A stretch of 64,000 nt of DNA. Source: Paractinoplanes durhamensis (lineage in GTDB: Bacteria > Actinomycetota > Actinomycetes > Mycobacteriales > Micromonosporaceae). The stretch is taken from contig NZ_BOML01000035.1 of the NCBI RefSeq assembly GCF_016862175.1, positions 62,001 through 126,000 of the forward strand. Reading direction: 5' to 3'. Position 1 is the first letter of the stretch; each line of letters opens with the position of its first letter. The notes below the pieces were generated by a model. That model saw only the letters and a list, made by a program, of their open reading frames with translations, was not told the DNA's origin and searched no databases. This document shows positions 18,506 through 26,705 of the stretch, piece by piece. The position numbers and the translations under genes are program-made.

Positions 18506-19129
18506 TCAGCCGAACAGCCGGTCGCCGTACTTGAGAACGATCGCCAGGACGATCATCAGCAGCCAGATCACCACGATGAGGAGGTCCAGGTTGAAACCGA
18601 TCCCGGTACGCAGCGCGGACGACAGCCGGGCCGGCAGGAACAGGTTCCCGTCGCGGATGTTGATGTGGGTCAGCGTCGAGAACACCAGGGTGGTCGACAG
18701 CGTCACCAGCAGGCACCACGGGCACAGCGCGCCGATGTGGAACATCGACTGGTAGAACAGCCAGTACGCGAAGATCAGGCCGAGGGTGTAGACGATCTGG
18801 GCGGCGTACATGAAACCCCGCGGGAATCGCACCCCGGCCAGGCTCGCTGCCGCCACCGTGATCACCACCGGTTCGGCGATCAGCCCCAGGAACGCGTTGG
18901 GGAAGCCGAGCAGGTGCGACTGCCAGGCGCTGCCGACCGTCCCGCAGCTGATCACCGCGTTGATGTTGCAGGAGAGGTTCGCGTTCGGGTCGGCGGCCAG
19001 CGTGATCGCCTCCTTCGACAGCACGAACGACGCGATCAGGCTCAGGCATGACGAGAACAGCATCGTGCCGAAGATCCAGCCGCTGGCGTGCCGGAGCCGG
19101 TGCATCCGGCCCAGAAGGCCCGTGGCCAT
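18506..19129 (-). CDS. Vitamin K epoxide reductase (VKOR) family protein
   Basis: A 207-residue integral membrane protein with about five helices. The loop Cys pair is Cys54/Cys62 (SCNINAVISCG) and the active-site CPWC is Cys136/Cys139, the classic VKOR arrangement. It reoxidises a periplasm-side thiol oxidase by passing electrons to a quinone, replacing DsbB in actinobacteria. Its ATG overlaps the DsbA-like stop by one base (TGATG), so the oxidase and its recycler are co-translated. This supports function in extracytoplasmic disulfide formation. Confidence 0.95.
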   Translation of the reverse strand: MATGLLGRMHRLRHASGWIFGTMLFSSCLSLIASFVLSKEAITLAADPNANLSCNINAVISCGTVGSAWQSHLLGFPNAFLGLIAEPVVITVAAASLAGVRFPRGFMYAAQIVYTLGLIFAYWLFYQSMFHIGALCPWCLLVTLSTTLVFSTLTHINIRDGNLFLPARLSSALRTGIGFNLDLLIVVIWLLMIVLAIVLKYGDRLFG

Positions 19130-19893
19130 CAGCTTGCCCCTCCGGCCGCCTGCTCGATGGCCTGGGTCAGCGGCCCGGCGTTGTACACGTCACCCTCGAA
19201 ATGAGTGCCGTTGATCTTGATGGTGGGGGTGCCCTGGACACCGGCCTTGAACGCCGCGTCATTGGAGTTGGTCACCCACGTGTCGAACGTCCGGTTCTTG
19301 AACGCGTCCACCGTCGCCTGCGGAACCCCGGCCGTCGTGGCGAGGTCGGCGATCTGCTGATCGGTCAGGCCGGACGTGCCCTCCTCCGGCTGGTTCGCGT
19401 ACAGCGCCTTGCTCAGCACCCACACCTTGTCGGCGGCCTGATCGGCGGTGGTGGCCACGGCGTTCGCCGTCCGGGTCGAGTAGTTGGTGCCCTTGGACCG
19501 GCTGTCGAGGAAGTTCATCGGGTGCAGCTCGAGTTTGATGGTGCCGGCCGCCAGCAGCCGGTCCAGCTCGGTGGCGTTGGCCTGCTCGAACTTCCCGCAC
19601 GCCGGGCACATGTAGTCCAGGTAGATCTCCACGGTCACCGGGGCGGACGTCTGTCCCACCGGGATCGCGCCGCTCGCGGCCAGGTTCGCCGGCGTGACCA
19701 GGACTCCGCTCGCCGTGGTCCGGTCATGGCTCGCCGAGGTGTACACCACGGCGAAGATCGCGACCAGCAGGCCGACGATCACCAGTGATCCGGCGCCGAT
19801 GGCGATCCGGATCCGCTTGCGGCGCCGTTCGGCTCGTTCCTGGGCCAAGCGGACCTCACGGGCCTTGGCCCGGAGCCGATCGTGTTTGCTCAT
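19129..19893 (-). CDS. DsbA-family membrane-anchored thiol oxidase
   Basis: A 254-residue protein from ATG 19893 (MSKHDRLRAKAREVRL). It has a basic cytoplasmic head, one membrane anchor (about residues 30-51) and an extracytoplasmic thioredoxin/DsbA domain. The active site is CPAC (Cys96, Cys99, in YLDYMCPACGKFE). The cis-Pro loop is GTPTIKINGTHFEG. It introduces disulfides into exported proteins and is recycled by the VKOR encoded immediately downstream. The frame is open further upstream, but that sequence belongs to the neighbouring gene's shadow. Confidence 0.93.
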   Translation of the reverse strand: MSKHDRLRAKAREVRLAQERAERRRKRIRIAIGAGSLVIVGLLVAIFAVVYTSASHDRTTASGVLVTPANLAASGAIPVGQTSAPVTVEIYLDYMCPACGKFEQANATELDRLLAAGTIKLELHPMNFLDSRSKGTNYSTRTANAVATTADQAADKVWVLSKALYANQPEEGTSGLTDQQIADLATTAGVPQATVDAFKNRTFDTWVTNSNDAAFKAGVQGTPTIKINGTHFEGDVYNAGPLTQAIEQAAGGAS

Positions 19894-19979
19894 GATGGGG
19901 TCTCGTTTCGCGTATCGCAGCACCGGATCCGCGCAGGCGGCATCACGGTGCTGGCAGGCTTGGGTGGGCAGAAAATCGG

Positions 19980-20489
19980 TCAGCGCGTCGCTTCTGACAT
20001 CGGCGGCCCACGCCGGCATACGGGAGAACGGTCGAGCTGCCACGCGCGCGGCACCCGCATCGCCGGCCAACGGCCGGTGCCGAGCGGGCGCAGGGTGGGA
20101 AGAACCGGGCCGACCCCGGGAAGCCGCCGGCACAGCCGGCCGAACACCGCCGCGGCCCGGGACGGCACCGCGCGAAGGGCGGCCCAGACCCCCACCGCGC
20201 CCAGCACCAGGCCGAGGTTGGCCAGCAGCGCCGGAACGGTGACCATGAGCACGAGCTCGGTGGTGTGCCCCGAGCCGGGATGCCAGGCGAGCTGCCCCGC
20301 GCCGCAGCCGGGACCCTCCCGCAGCACCCGCAGGTGAACGCCGAGCCAGGCGAGCGGAGCATCGGGCGACACGCACCGCCGCACGGACAGCGCCGGCGTG
20401 TGCTCCACCACCCGGGTAGCCACATTCAGCAACACCGCGATCGCCACGGCGAACACGGCCATCAGCCGCCTGCCCGCCGCCCCAGCCAT
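19980..20489 (-). CDS. Putative membrane protein linked to the DsbA/VKOR operon
   Basis: A 169-residue protein from ATG 20489, with AGGAG eight bases upstream. It has two clear hydrophobic helices (LMAVFAVAIAVLLNVATRVV and ELVLMVTVPALLANLGLVLGAVGVWAAL) joined by an outer loop holding two Cys (RRCVSPDAP and GPGCGAGQ). The C-terminus is basic. I do not recognise the family. It ends 86 bases before the DsbA gene in the same direction, and the loop Cys pair would suit a substrate or partner of the thiol oxidase (inference). Confidence 0.55.
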   Translation of the reverse strand: MAGAAGRRLMAVFAVAIAVLLNVATRVVEHTPALSVRRCVSPDAPLAWLGVHLRVLREGPGCGAGQLAWHPGSGHTTELVLMVTVPALLANLGLVLGAVGVWAALRAVPSRAAAVFGRLCRRLPGVGPVLPTLRPLGTGRWPAMRVPRAWQLDRSPVCRRGPPMSEATR

Positions 20490-20702
20490 TGATGTTCTCC
20501 TCTGTCCGCCCGGCGAACGCGGGCCTGCGCCGAGGCTAAACCGCACAGGCCGAGATGCGATTGCTCGACGAGGCAGTCAGGACCTATGGCGCTGCCGAGG
20601 TGACCAAGGTCCCGCCCACCCGCCCACCCGAATCGGGGTCATCGCCCGCGGACAGCTACTGGGTGAGCATCGCGGTGTCGGCCGCCGTCGTCCTGTGCCC
20701 GA

Positions 20703-21506
20703 TCAGAACAGGTCCTCTACCCCTGCCTCGTGCATGGTGCCGTCGGAACCCATGCGGTACATGCGCGGCGGCGCCATGCGACTCATCAGCTCCCGCATGA
20801 GGGCCTCGCGTTCTTCCTGCTCGCGACCACTCGGATCGGCAACGCTGAAGCCGTACAGAGGGATCGTGTCGGCGTCGATATCGTCGGGCTCCCGGCGGCC
20901 TTCGATCACGAAGCCGAACAAGGCGCGCAGCGCCTCCTCGCCGAGATCCAGTGGATGAAACGGCAACGGATACGGCCCCTGATCGGGAGACATCGGGGTG
21001 ACCGGGTGCTCGCCGGCCCAGTACGGGCGCTCGAACGGATAAGGCTCGCCGATGTCCTCCACGATCCCGGTGTCCGGTGACACGCTCAGCGAGCGGATCA
21101 GCTGCCCGTCTTCCCACACGGCGAACGTGAGCGCGTCAACGACCGAGTGCATCGAATGCAACAGGATCCGCCGGCCGGCCGCCTCCGCGAGCACCTGTTC
21201 CGGCAACTCGGACGGAGTCTCCGCGACGAGCCGCCTGTCGCACAGCAGGACGGCACCGGGCAGCACGGCAGCGAAGGCGACGTCGTCGGGTGGATAGCAC
21301 TCCTCGAAGAGGGTCCCACCACGGATCGGCGTCACCTCATATCCGGGCGACAGCCGCTGCACGACAGCTTCGGCCTCACCGGCATCGGGCCGCACGCCCT
21401 CTCCCGCCATCGGCCCGCTCCCGGTCGCCTGCGACCGACCGGCCGCCCTGAGCACCGCCGGCAGATCACCGTCGACGAACGCCAGCAATGCCGTCTTCGC
21501 ACCCAT
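20703..21506 (-). CDS. DUF6928 family protein
   Basis: A 267-residue cytosolic protein. I choose ATG 21506 because MGAKTALLAFVDGD is the conserved beginning of this actinomycete family; a GTG at 21524 would add six residues. The sequence is rich in acidic residues and aromatic loops and contains GAVLLCDRRLVAETPSELP and LPFHPLDLGEEALRALFGFVIEGRR. It has no signal or membrane segment. The function is unknown. It stands alone; I recognise nothing coding in the flanking gaps (20490-20702 and 21507-21748). Confidence 0.75.
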   Translation of the reverse strand: MGAKTALLAFVDGDLPAVLRAAGRSQATGSGPMAGEGVRPDAGEAEAVVQRLSPGYEVTPIRGGTLFEECYPPDDVAFAAVLPGAVLLCDRRLVAETPSELPEQVLAEAAGRRILLHSMHSVVDALTFAVWEDGQLIRSLSVSPDTGIVEDIGEPYPFERPYWAGEHPVTPMSPDQGPYPLPFHPLDLGEEALRALFGFVIEGRREPDDIDADTIPLYGFSVADPSGREQEEREALMRELMSRMAPPRMYRMGSDGTMHEAGVEDLF

Positions 21507-21748
21507 CCGAACCTCACCCTCCACAGTCGAGCCGCCAAGATGCTAACCGGCCATGACGACCGCCGTCGGCCGAGAACAACCCAACGGCCGACGATGCGCG
21601 ACCAGCGGTAGTTCCGGCTACTGACCCTCGGCATCGGACGCAGTGGCCGGCCCTGCCGGTGCTTCTCCCAACAGGCGATCGGCCTTCAGGAACAACGCCT
21701 TTGGGTGATCTCTCCGAAGAGGACTCTCGGAGATCGTTGATCTCGGAC

Positions 21749-22021
21749 ATGCTGGAGTCAGTGCATCAAACCCACGGGAGGTTCCGGGTGTTGAACGGAA
21801 GTTGGGGCCCCGCAACAATTGCAGGCGAGTTCGTCGTCGCCACGGGTAACCGAGTCATGGTCGAATGCCGATCAGACACCGCACAGACCTTGTGGAAAGC
21901 GCAAATTACGGCATTCGATGCCGACGGCGGCGTTGTTCTCGATTCCGCTTCCGGCTATTCGGGAACCTGGGCAGAGGTGCGCGAAAGGATCGAAAAAGAC
22001 GCAGAGCTCGCCGGCCAGTAA
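21749..22021 (+). CDS. Small hypothetical protein
   Basis: A 90-residue frame from ATG 21749 (MLESVHQTHGRFRVLNGSWG); the frame is open 90 bases further upstream to an ATG at 21659. The product looks like a small beta-sheet protein: alternating hydrophobics in GRFRVLNGSWGPATIAGEFVVATGNRVMVEC and ITAFDADGGVVLD, then a charged helix. Its codon use is less GC-biased at the third position than its neighbours, which suggests either recent acquisition or chance. No family is recognised. Confidence 0.45.
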   Translation: MLESVHQTHGRFRVLNGSWGPATIAGEFVVATGNRVMVECRSDTAQTLWKAQITAFDADGGVVLDSASGYSGTWAEVRERIEKDAELAGQ

Positions 22022-22038
22022 TGCCACCCGCTAGCTGA

Positions 22039-22662
22039 TCATGATGTCGGGCGCGGCTTGCCCGGCGTCCTAGGATCCTGGTTTGAATGACCTCGGGCCA
22101 ACGGCGTCAGCAACGCCGCCAGCAGCACTGATGACAAACCCAGCAGCCCCGCCAGGACTACCAGGCGCAGCGTGCCGGCGGCTCGGTCGGGGAACAGCCG
22201 GGCCGGGTAGGCCAGGGCCACCACCCGGCCCAGGACGTCGGACGACGGGACCGTGCCCGTTGCCCGGGAGTCGACCGACGCGGTCAAGTTGTCGCCCAGC
22301 AGGAACAGGTGGCCGGCGGGGACGCGTACCGAAAAAGGCTCGTCTCCTGATGGGGTCAAAGCCAGCGGGACGCCGTCCATCTGCAGGTGGCCGGACGGGT
22401 CGCAGCATGCGGCCACCTCGCCGCCGGTTGCCGCCACGCGCTTCACCAAGTCGGTGCCCTCGCCGGTGACCAGCACCATGTCGCCGCGGTGGGTCGTGCG
22501 GGACCAGGTGTCGACCACGATGCGGTTGCCGGGCTCGATCGCCGGGGTCATCGACGTCGTCGGCACCTGGTAGACGCGGTAGCGCAGCAGGAACACGCCG
22601 GCCGCGCCGATCAGCAAGACCAAGCCTGCCGCCAGGAGTGGGCCGCGTAGCCGGTCAAGCAC
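22039..22662 (-). CDS. Signal peptidase I (S26 family)
   Basis: A 207-residue membrane protease from GTG 22662, which overlaps the stop of the upstream oxygenase by 8 bases; longer starts up to 22710 are possible. An N-terminal anchor precedes box B (VPTTSMTP, catalytic Ser37), then box D (GTDLVKRVAATGGE, general-base Lys74) and box E (LLGDNLTASVDSR). A second hydrophobic helix near the C-terminus (VVLAGLLGLSSVLLAALLTPLA) gives a two-helix topology. It cleaves signal peptides at the outer membrane face. Its place behind an MpaB-type oxygenase is unusual. Confidence 0.9.
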   Translation of the reverse strand: MLDRLRGPLLAAGLVLLIGAAGVFLLRYRVYQVPTTSMTPAIEPGNRIVVDTWSRTTHRGDMVLVTGEGTDLVKRVAATGGEVAACCDPSGHLQMDGVPLALTPSGDEPFSVRVPAGHLFLLGDNLTASVDSRATGTVPSSDVLGRVVALAYPARLFPDRAAGTLRLVVLAGLLGLSSVLLAALLTPLARGHSNQDPRTPGKPRPTS

Positions 22663-23548
22663 CGCGGCGCAGATGCTCGGCCGGCAGGTCGGGCGACGGC
22701 TCCGGAGCACCCAGGTCGGACGGGCGGTAGCCCTGTGGGTAACCGGGGTAGGTGCGGTTGTGTTTGGACACTCCCAGCACCGACTTGCGGCGCGGTGGCA
22801 GGAAGCGGATGCCGGCCGCGCGGGCCTTCAGGCCGGCCCGCCCGGACGCGCCGACCCAACCCGGGGCGGGGGTGAAGCCGAAGGCGCGCAGCATCGGCTC
22901 GTCGAGCATGCCGCGCACGGCCAGGCGTACCGCCGGACGCAGGAAACCCGGGAACCAGGCGGCGAAAAGGCCGACCGTGTATTCGCCGACCTTCCGGTTG
23001 GTGTCGGTGTAGACGAAGTGCTCGGCCTCGTAGGACTGCTTGAAGGCGGCGAATTCCTCGAAGGACGGCGGCACGTCGCGGATGCCCATCCGGCGGCCGA
23101 CCTCGCTGTAGTAATGGAACGCGGCGAGCTTCTCGTGGCGATGCAACGGCCGCCAGCCGTAATGGGACAGCCACTCGATCGGGTCGTAGATGAACGTCGA
23201 CAGGACATACAGCATGTCGTCGTTGCTGATCGCGTAGCGGCCGTGGGCTCGGTTGACGACCTTGAGGGCCTCCCGGCCGCGCGGTGAGTCGTAGCCGTGG
23301 GCGGCGATCTCGGCCATCAGCAGCGCGGTGTCGTCGTAGCGTTTCTGTGGGCGCTTCTCGAATTCGCCGGTGGCGGCCAGCAGCTTCGAGATGCTCGGCA
23401 CGCAATAGGTGCGGAACAGCGCGAATTCCAGCGCCCGGGTGTAATCCCAGGGGAATTCCTGGCCGGCCGAGATCTGGTAGATCTCCAGGTGGTCTTGGAC
23501 CGGGTCCAGCCCGGCGATGCGCTGCAACAGGTCGTAACGGCGTGTCAT
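22655..23548 (-). CDS. MpaB-type oxygenase domain protein (DUF2236), second copy
   Basis: A 297-residue protein of the DUF2236 / MpaB oxygenase superfamily. It has EFALFRTYCVPSISKLLAATGEF, KVVNRAHGRYAISNDDMLYVLSTFIYDPIEW and the RPLHRHEKLAAFHYYSEVGRRMGI segment, where His residues may ligate heme. It is much diverged from the copy at 11677-12489. Its ATG overlaps the F420 oxidoreductase stop by 4 bases, so both are co-translated. Together with the GntR-linked dehydrogenases nearby it suggests oxidative breakdown of a hydrophobic compound (inference). Confidence 0.85.
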   Translation of the reverse strand: MTRRYDLLQRIAGLDPVQDHLEIYQISAGQEFPWDYTRALEFALFRTYCVPSISKLLAATGEFEKRPQKRYDDTALLMAEIAAHGYDSPRGREALKVVNRAHGRYAISNDDMLYVLSTFIYDPIEWLSHYGWRPLHRHEKLAAFHYYSEVGRRMGIRDVPPSFEEFAAFKQSYEAEHFVYTDTNRKVGEYTVGLFAAWFPGFLRPAVRLAVRGMLDEPMLRAFGFTPAPGWVGASGRAGLKARAAGIRFLPPRRKSVLGVSKHNRTYPGYPQGYRPSDLGAPEPSPDLPAEHLRRGA

Positions 23549-24549
23549 GTCAGCATCTCCTTGACCCGGGCGATCAGCGAAATGGAGTCGTCGCCGATCG
23601 GCGTCACGTTGAGGACGGTGACGCCCGATTCGCGGTAGGCGGCGATCCGGTCCCGCACGTACGACTCCGGTCCGATCAGGCTGGTGCGTTCGAGCAGCTC
23701 GGCGGGGACGGCCGCGGCCGCCTCCGCCTTGCGGCCGGACAGGTACAACTCCTGGATCTTGTCGGCTTCGGCGGCGTACCCGTATCGGCTGACCAGGTCG
23801 TGATAGAAGTTGCGGCCGCGGGCGCCCATCCCGCCGACGTAGAGGGCGATCATCGGCCGGCCGAGGTCGCGCAGGTCGGTGACGTCGTCGCCGATCGCCA
23901 GTAGACCACCGGCGACGACTTCCAGGGGCGGCAACGAAGGGCTCCGCGCGGCCAGCGCCGATCCCCAGACGTCAGCGGCCTTCTCGGGTACGTACATGAA
24001 GGGGATCCAGCCGTCGGCGACCTCGGCGGTCATCCGCACGTTGGCCTCGCCCAGCGCGGCCACGTAGATCGGGATGCGGTCGCGGACCGGGTGGGTGAGC
24101 AGCTTCAGCGGTTTGCCGAGGCCGCCGGGCCGGGGCAGCTGGTAGAGCCCGTCGTGGACGAGCGGTTCTCGGCGCCACGCGGCCCGGCAGATCTCGATGG
24201 TCTCCCGGGTGCGGGCCACCGGCTTGTCGTAGCGGACGCCGTGCCAGCCCTCGATGACCTGTGGGCCGGAGGCACCGAGGCCGAGGATGGCCCGGCCACC
24301 GGACATCGCGTCGAGGCCGGCGGCGGTCTGCGCGAGCAGGGCGGGGGTGCGCGAGTAGAGCGGCAGGATCGACGAACCGATCTTCACCCGTTCGGTGCGG
24401 GCGGCCAGATAGCCCATGATGGTGGGTGCGTCGAAGCCGTACGCCTCGGCGACCCAGACGACGTCCAGCCCGGCCTGCTCCCAGCTCGCCACCTGGTCCG
24501 CGGTGGAGCGCGGATCTCCGGCGTACATCAATGACGTGCCAAGCCGCAT
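23545..24549 (-). CDS. LLM-class F420-dependent oxidoreductase
   Basis: A 334-residue TIM-barrel enzyme of the luciferase-like monooxygenase family, F420 branch: MRLGTSLMYAGDPRSTADQVASWEQAGLDVVWVAEAYGFDAPTIMGYLAA at the start, SSILPLYSRTPALLAQTAAGLDAMSGGRAILGLGASGPQVIEGWHG in the middle, and a C-terminal RVKEML. Such enzymes oxidise or reduce substrates with deazaflavin F420. It is the first gene of a leftward operon with the MpaB-type oxygenase and signal peptidase. Its promoter contains the operator shared with the dehydrogenase pair at 26.6 kb. Confidence 0.9.
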   Translation of the reverse strand: MRLGTSLMYAGDPRSTADQVASWEQAGLDVVWVAEAYGFDAPTIMGYLAARTERVKIGSSILPLYSRTPALLAQTAAGLDAMSGGRAILGLGASGPQVIEGWHGVRYDKPVARTRETIEICRAAWRREPLVHDGLYQLPRPGGLGKPLKLLTHPVRDRIPIYVAALGEANVRMTAEVADGWIPFMYVPEKAADVWGSALAARSPSLPPLEVVAGGLLAIGDDVTDLRDLGRPMIALYVGGMGARGRNFYHDLVSRYGYAAEADKIQELYLSGRKAEAAAAVPAELLERTSLIGPESYVRDRIAAYRESGVTVLNVTPIGDDSISLIARVKEMLT

Positions 24550-24569
24550 CGTCCCGTACCTCCATGGTT

Positions 24570-24586
24570 GATTTGATATTTGATAC
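24570..24586. promoter_or_regulatory. Candidate GntR operator, copy 1
   Basis: GATTTGATATTTGATAC, two head-to-tail copies of TTTGATA, lies between the divergent F420-oxidoreductase and GntR genes. The same 16 bases occur at 26643-26658, the only other divergent promoter of this locus. It also argues against starting the regulator at the ATG at 24564, which would place the operator in coding sequence. Confidence 0.65.
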
Positions 24587-24596
24587 TGTGCCGCCT

Positions 24597-25250
24597 ATGC
24601 GCCCTCAGCTCTCCGACGAAGTCGCCGCCGCCCTACGCGGGCGGATCATGTCGGGTGAGCTGCGCCCGGGGGCGCGGGTCCGGCTGGAAGAGGTCGCCGC
24701 GCAACTCGGCGTGAGCATCACGCCGGTGCGCGAGGCGCTGCTGACGCTGCGTGGCGAGGACATGGTCGAGCTGCAACCCCGCAAGGGGTACATCGTCTCG
24801 CCGCTCTCCAAACAGGACGTGCACGACCTGTTCCAGCTGCAGGGTGACATCGCCGGCGAGCTCGCCGCCCGGGTCGCCGGGCTGATCACCGACGGGCAGA
24901 TGGACGAGCTGGCCGTCGCCGACAAGGCCCTGCAGCGGGCGAAGCAGCCCGAGGACGTGGAGCGCCTCGAATTCGCCTTCCACCGGACGATCAACCGGAT
25001 CGCGCAGGCCCGGAAGCTGAGCTGGTTCCTGCACACGGCGACCCGTTACACCCCGGTGCGGTTCTACTCGGCCGACCCGCGGTGGCGCGGCGGCATGAAG
25101 CAGGATCACGAGGCGTTGCTGGCCGCCTTCACCGCGCGTGACGCCGACGCCGCCCGAGCCGTGATGACACGGCACTTCACGGACGGCGCCGACCTCCTGA
25201 TCAAGCACCTGGACGACCTGGCGATCTGGGATCAGCCGGGCGCGGCGTAG
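24597..25250 (+). CDS. GntR-family regulator (FCD-type)
   Basis: A 217-residue regulator from ATG 24597, placed just after the operator. The N-terminal winged helix is typical of GntR proteins (VAAALRGRIMSGELRPGARVRLEEVAAQLGVSITPVREALLTLRGEDMVELQPRKGYIV). The all-helical FCD effector domain contains FQLQGDIAGELAARVAG and ends with the metal/ligand His pattern seen in HDALLAAFTARDADAARAVMTRHF-like segments (here QDHEALL and TRHFTDG). It probably represses the flanking oxygenase and dehydrogenase genes and itself. Its last 50 bases overlap the convergent aldehyde dehydrogenase gene. Confidence 0.93.
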   Translation: MRPQLSDEVAAALRGRIMSGELRPGARVRLEEVAAQLGVSITPVREALLTLRGEDMVELQPRKGYIVSPLSKQDVHDLFQLQGDIAGELAARVAGLITDGQMDELAVADKALQRAKQPEDVERLEFAFHRTINRIAQARKLSWFLHTATRYTPVRFYSADPRWRGGMKQDHEALLAAFTARDADAARAVMTRHFTDGADLLIKHLDDLAIWDQPGAA

Positions 25251-26631
25251 CTCCCCGCGCGTGGCGAATCCGGAATAACTTCACGGCCCGGTCCAGCACC
25301 GCCGGATCGCGCGACAGGCTCATCACCTCCATCGGTGCGCTGAAGCGACGCCACGTCACCGACTGGGCCCGGCTGAACTCGCGCAGCCCGTCGGCGCCGT
25401 GCACCCGGCCGAATCCGGAATCACCGACGCCACCGAAGGGCAGCGCCGGCACCCCCGCGAAGCCGAGCACCGAGTTGATCGAGGCGGCGCCGGTGCGGAG
25501 GCGGCGGGCGAGGGCCCGCGACCGGCCGGTGTCCTTCGAGAAGATCGACGCAGCCAGCCCGAAGCTCGTCGCGTTGGCCAGGCTGACCGCCTCGTCGAGC
25601 GAGCCCACCGGGTTGACCACCACGGTCGGGCCGAAGGTCTCCTCGGTGACCGCGGCGCTGTCCTCCGGGACCTCGGCGAGGACCACCGGGAACACATACG
25701 GCGGCTTGATCGACTCGGGGCCGCCGACCACCGCTTTGCCGCCGCGGGCGAGGGCGTCGTCGACGTGCCGGCGGACGATGTCGACCTGGGCGGGGACGGT
25801 CATCCGTCCGTACGGTCCGTCGTCTCCCGGTTGGAGGTTTTCGGCGATGGCGGCGAGCTTGGCCAGGAACTCGGGGTAGACGCTGCGTTCGACATACACC
25901 CTTTCGACGCCGGCGCAGGTCTGGCCCGCGTTGCCGAATCCACCGAACGCTGCCGCCTTGGCGGCGGCGTCGAGATCCGCGTCGGCCGCGACGATCATCG
26001 CGTCCTTGCCGCCGCCCTCGATCACCACCGGGGTGAGGCTCTGCGCGCAGGCCGCCATCACCTTGCGCCCGGTCGCCGCCGACCCGGTGAACGCGATCTT
26101 GTCGACGCCCGCCGCAACGAGCTGCGCGCCGATCGCGCCGTCGCCGGTGAGCACCTGGAGAACCGGCGACGGGACCGCCTCGGCCCAGGCCGCCGCCAGC
26201 CACTCCCCCGTCCTCGGCGTGTGCTCGCTCGGCTTGAACACCACGGCGTTGCCGGCGGCCAGGGCGTAGGAGACCGAGCCGAGCGGGGTGTAGACGGGGT
26301 AGTTCCACGGGCCGATCACGCCGATCACGCCGAGCGGCCGGTATTCGAGCGCGGCGCCCTGATCGGCGGCGAGCAGCCCCGATCGGACCCGGCGGCGTTT
26401 CAGGACCCGCTCGGCGTTACGGGCGGCCCAGTCGAGGTGCTCGACGGCCAGCATGATCTCCAGCAGGGCATCGCCGAGAGGCTTGCCGGTCTCGGCATGT
26501 ATGACGTCGCCCAGCTCGTCGGAGCGGGCGGCGATGATCCGTTTCCAGCTCAGCAGGTGCGCGCGACGCTCGCGAAAGCTCAAGCCGGCCCACCAGCCGG
26601 CCGCTTCACGGGCTTTACGGATGGCCTCCAT
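25201..26631 (-). CDS. Aldehyde dehydrogenase family protein
   Basis: A 476-residue NAD(P)-dependent aldehyde dehydrogenase. It has the cofactor-binding region GVIGPWNYPVYTPLGSVSYALAAGNAVVFKPSEHTPRTG, catalytic Glu in VIEGGGKDAMIV and the nucleophilic Cys in FGNAGQTCAGVERVYVE. It oxidises an aldehyde to the acid. The 3' end is convergent with and overlaps the GntR gene. The 5' end faces the acyl-CoA dehydrogenase across a 74-bp promoter that contains the shared operator. It probably acts in the same pathway as the F420 oxidoreductase and the oxygenase. Confidence 0.93.
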   Translation of the reverse strand: MEAIRKAREAAGWWAGLSFRERRAHLLSWKRIIAARSDELGDVIHAETGKPLGDALLEIMLAVEHLDWAARNAERVLKRRRVRSGLLAADQGAALEYRPLGVIGVIGPWNYPVYTPLGSVSYALAAGNAVVFKPSEHTPRTGEWLAAAWAEAVPSPVLQVLTGDGAIGAQLVAAGVDKIAFTGSAATGRKVMAACAQSLTPVVIEGGGKDAMIVAADADLDAAAKAAAFGGFGNAGQTCAGVERVYVERSVYPEFLAKLAAIAENLQPGDDGPYGRMTVPAQVDIVRRHVDDALARGGKAVVGGPESIKPPYVFPVVLAEVPEDSAAVTEETFGPTVVVNPVGSLDEAVSLANATSFGLAASIFSKDTGRSRALARRLRTGAASINSVLGFAGVPALPFGGVGDSGFGRVHGADGLREFSRAQSVTWRRFSAPMEVMSLSRDPAVLDRAVKLFRIRHARGATPRPADPRSPGRPGA

Positions 26632-26642
26632 GGGACCTCCCA

Positions 26643-26659
26643 GATTTGATATTTGATAT
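26643..26659. promoter_or_regulatory. Candidate GntR operator, copy 2
   Basis: GATTTGATATTTGATAT matches the site at 24570-24586 in 16 of 17 bases. It sits between the divergent aldehyde dehydrogenase (start 26631) and acyl-CoA dehydrogenase (start 26706) genes, where a bound repressor could shut both promoters. Confidence 0.65.
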
Positions 26660-26705
26660 GCTACGTTCGCGGCAATCCCTAGTACAACCCCGAGAAGGGA
26701 TTGAC

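Noticed and set aside
20555..20800. Plus-strand 81-codon frame starting MRLLDEAVRTYG
   Set aside because: The first residues look plausible but the frame then becomes Pro/Arg-rich and runs into the DUF6928 gene antisense; no ribosome site.
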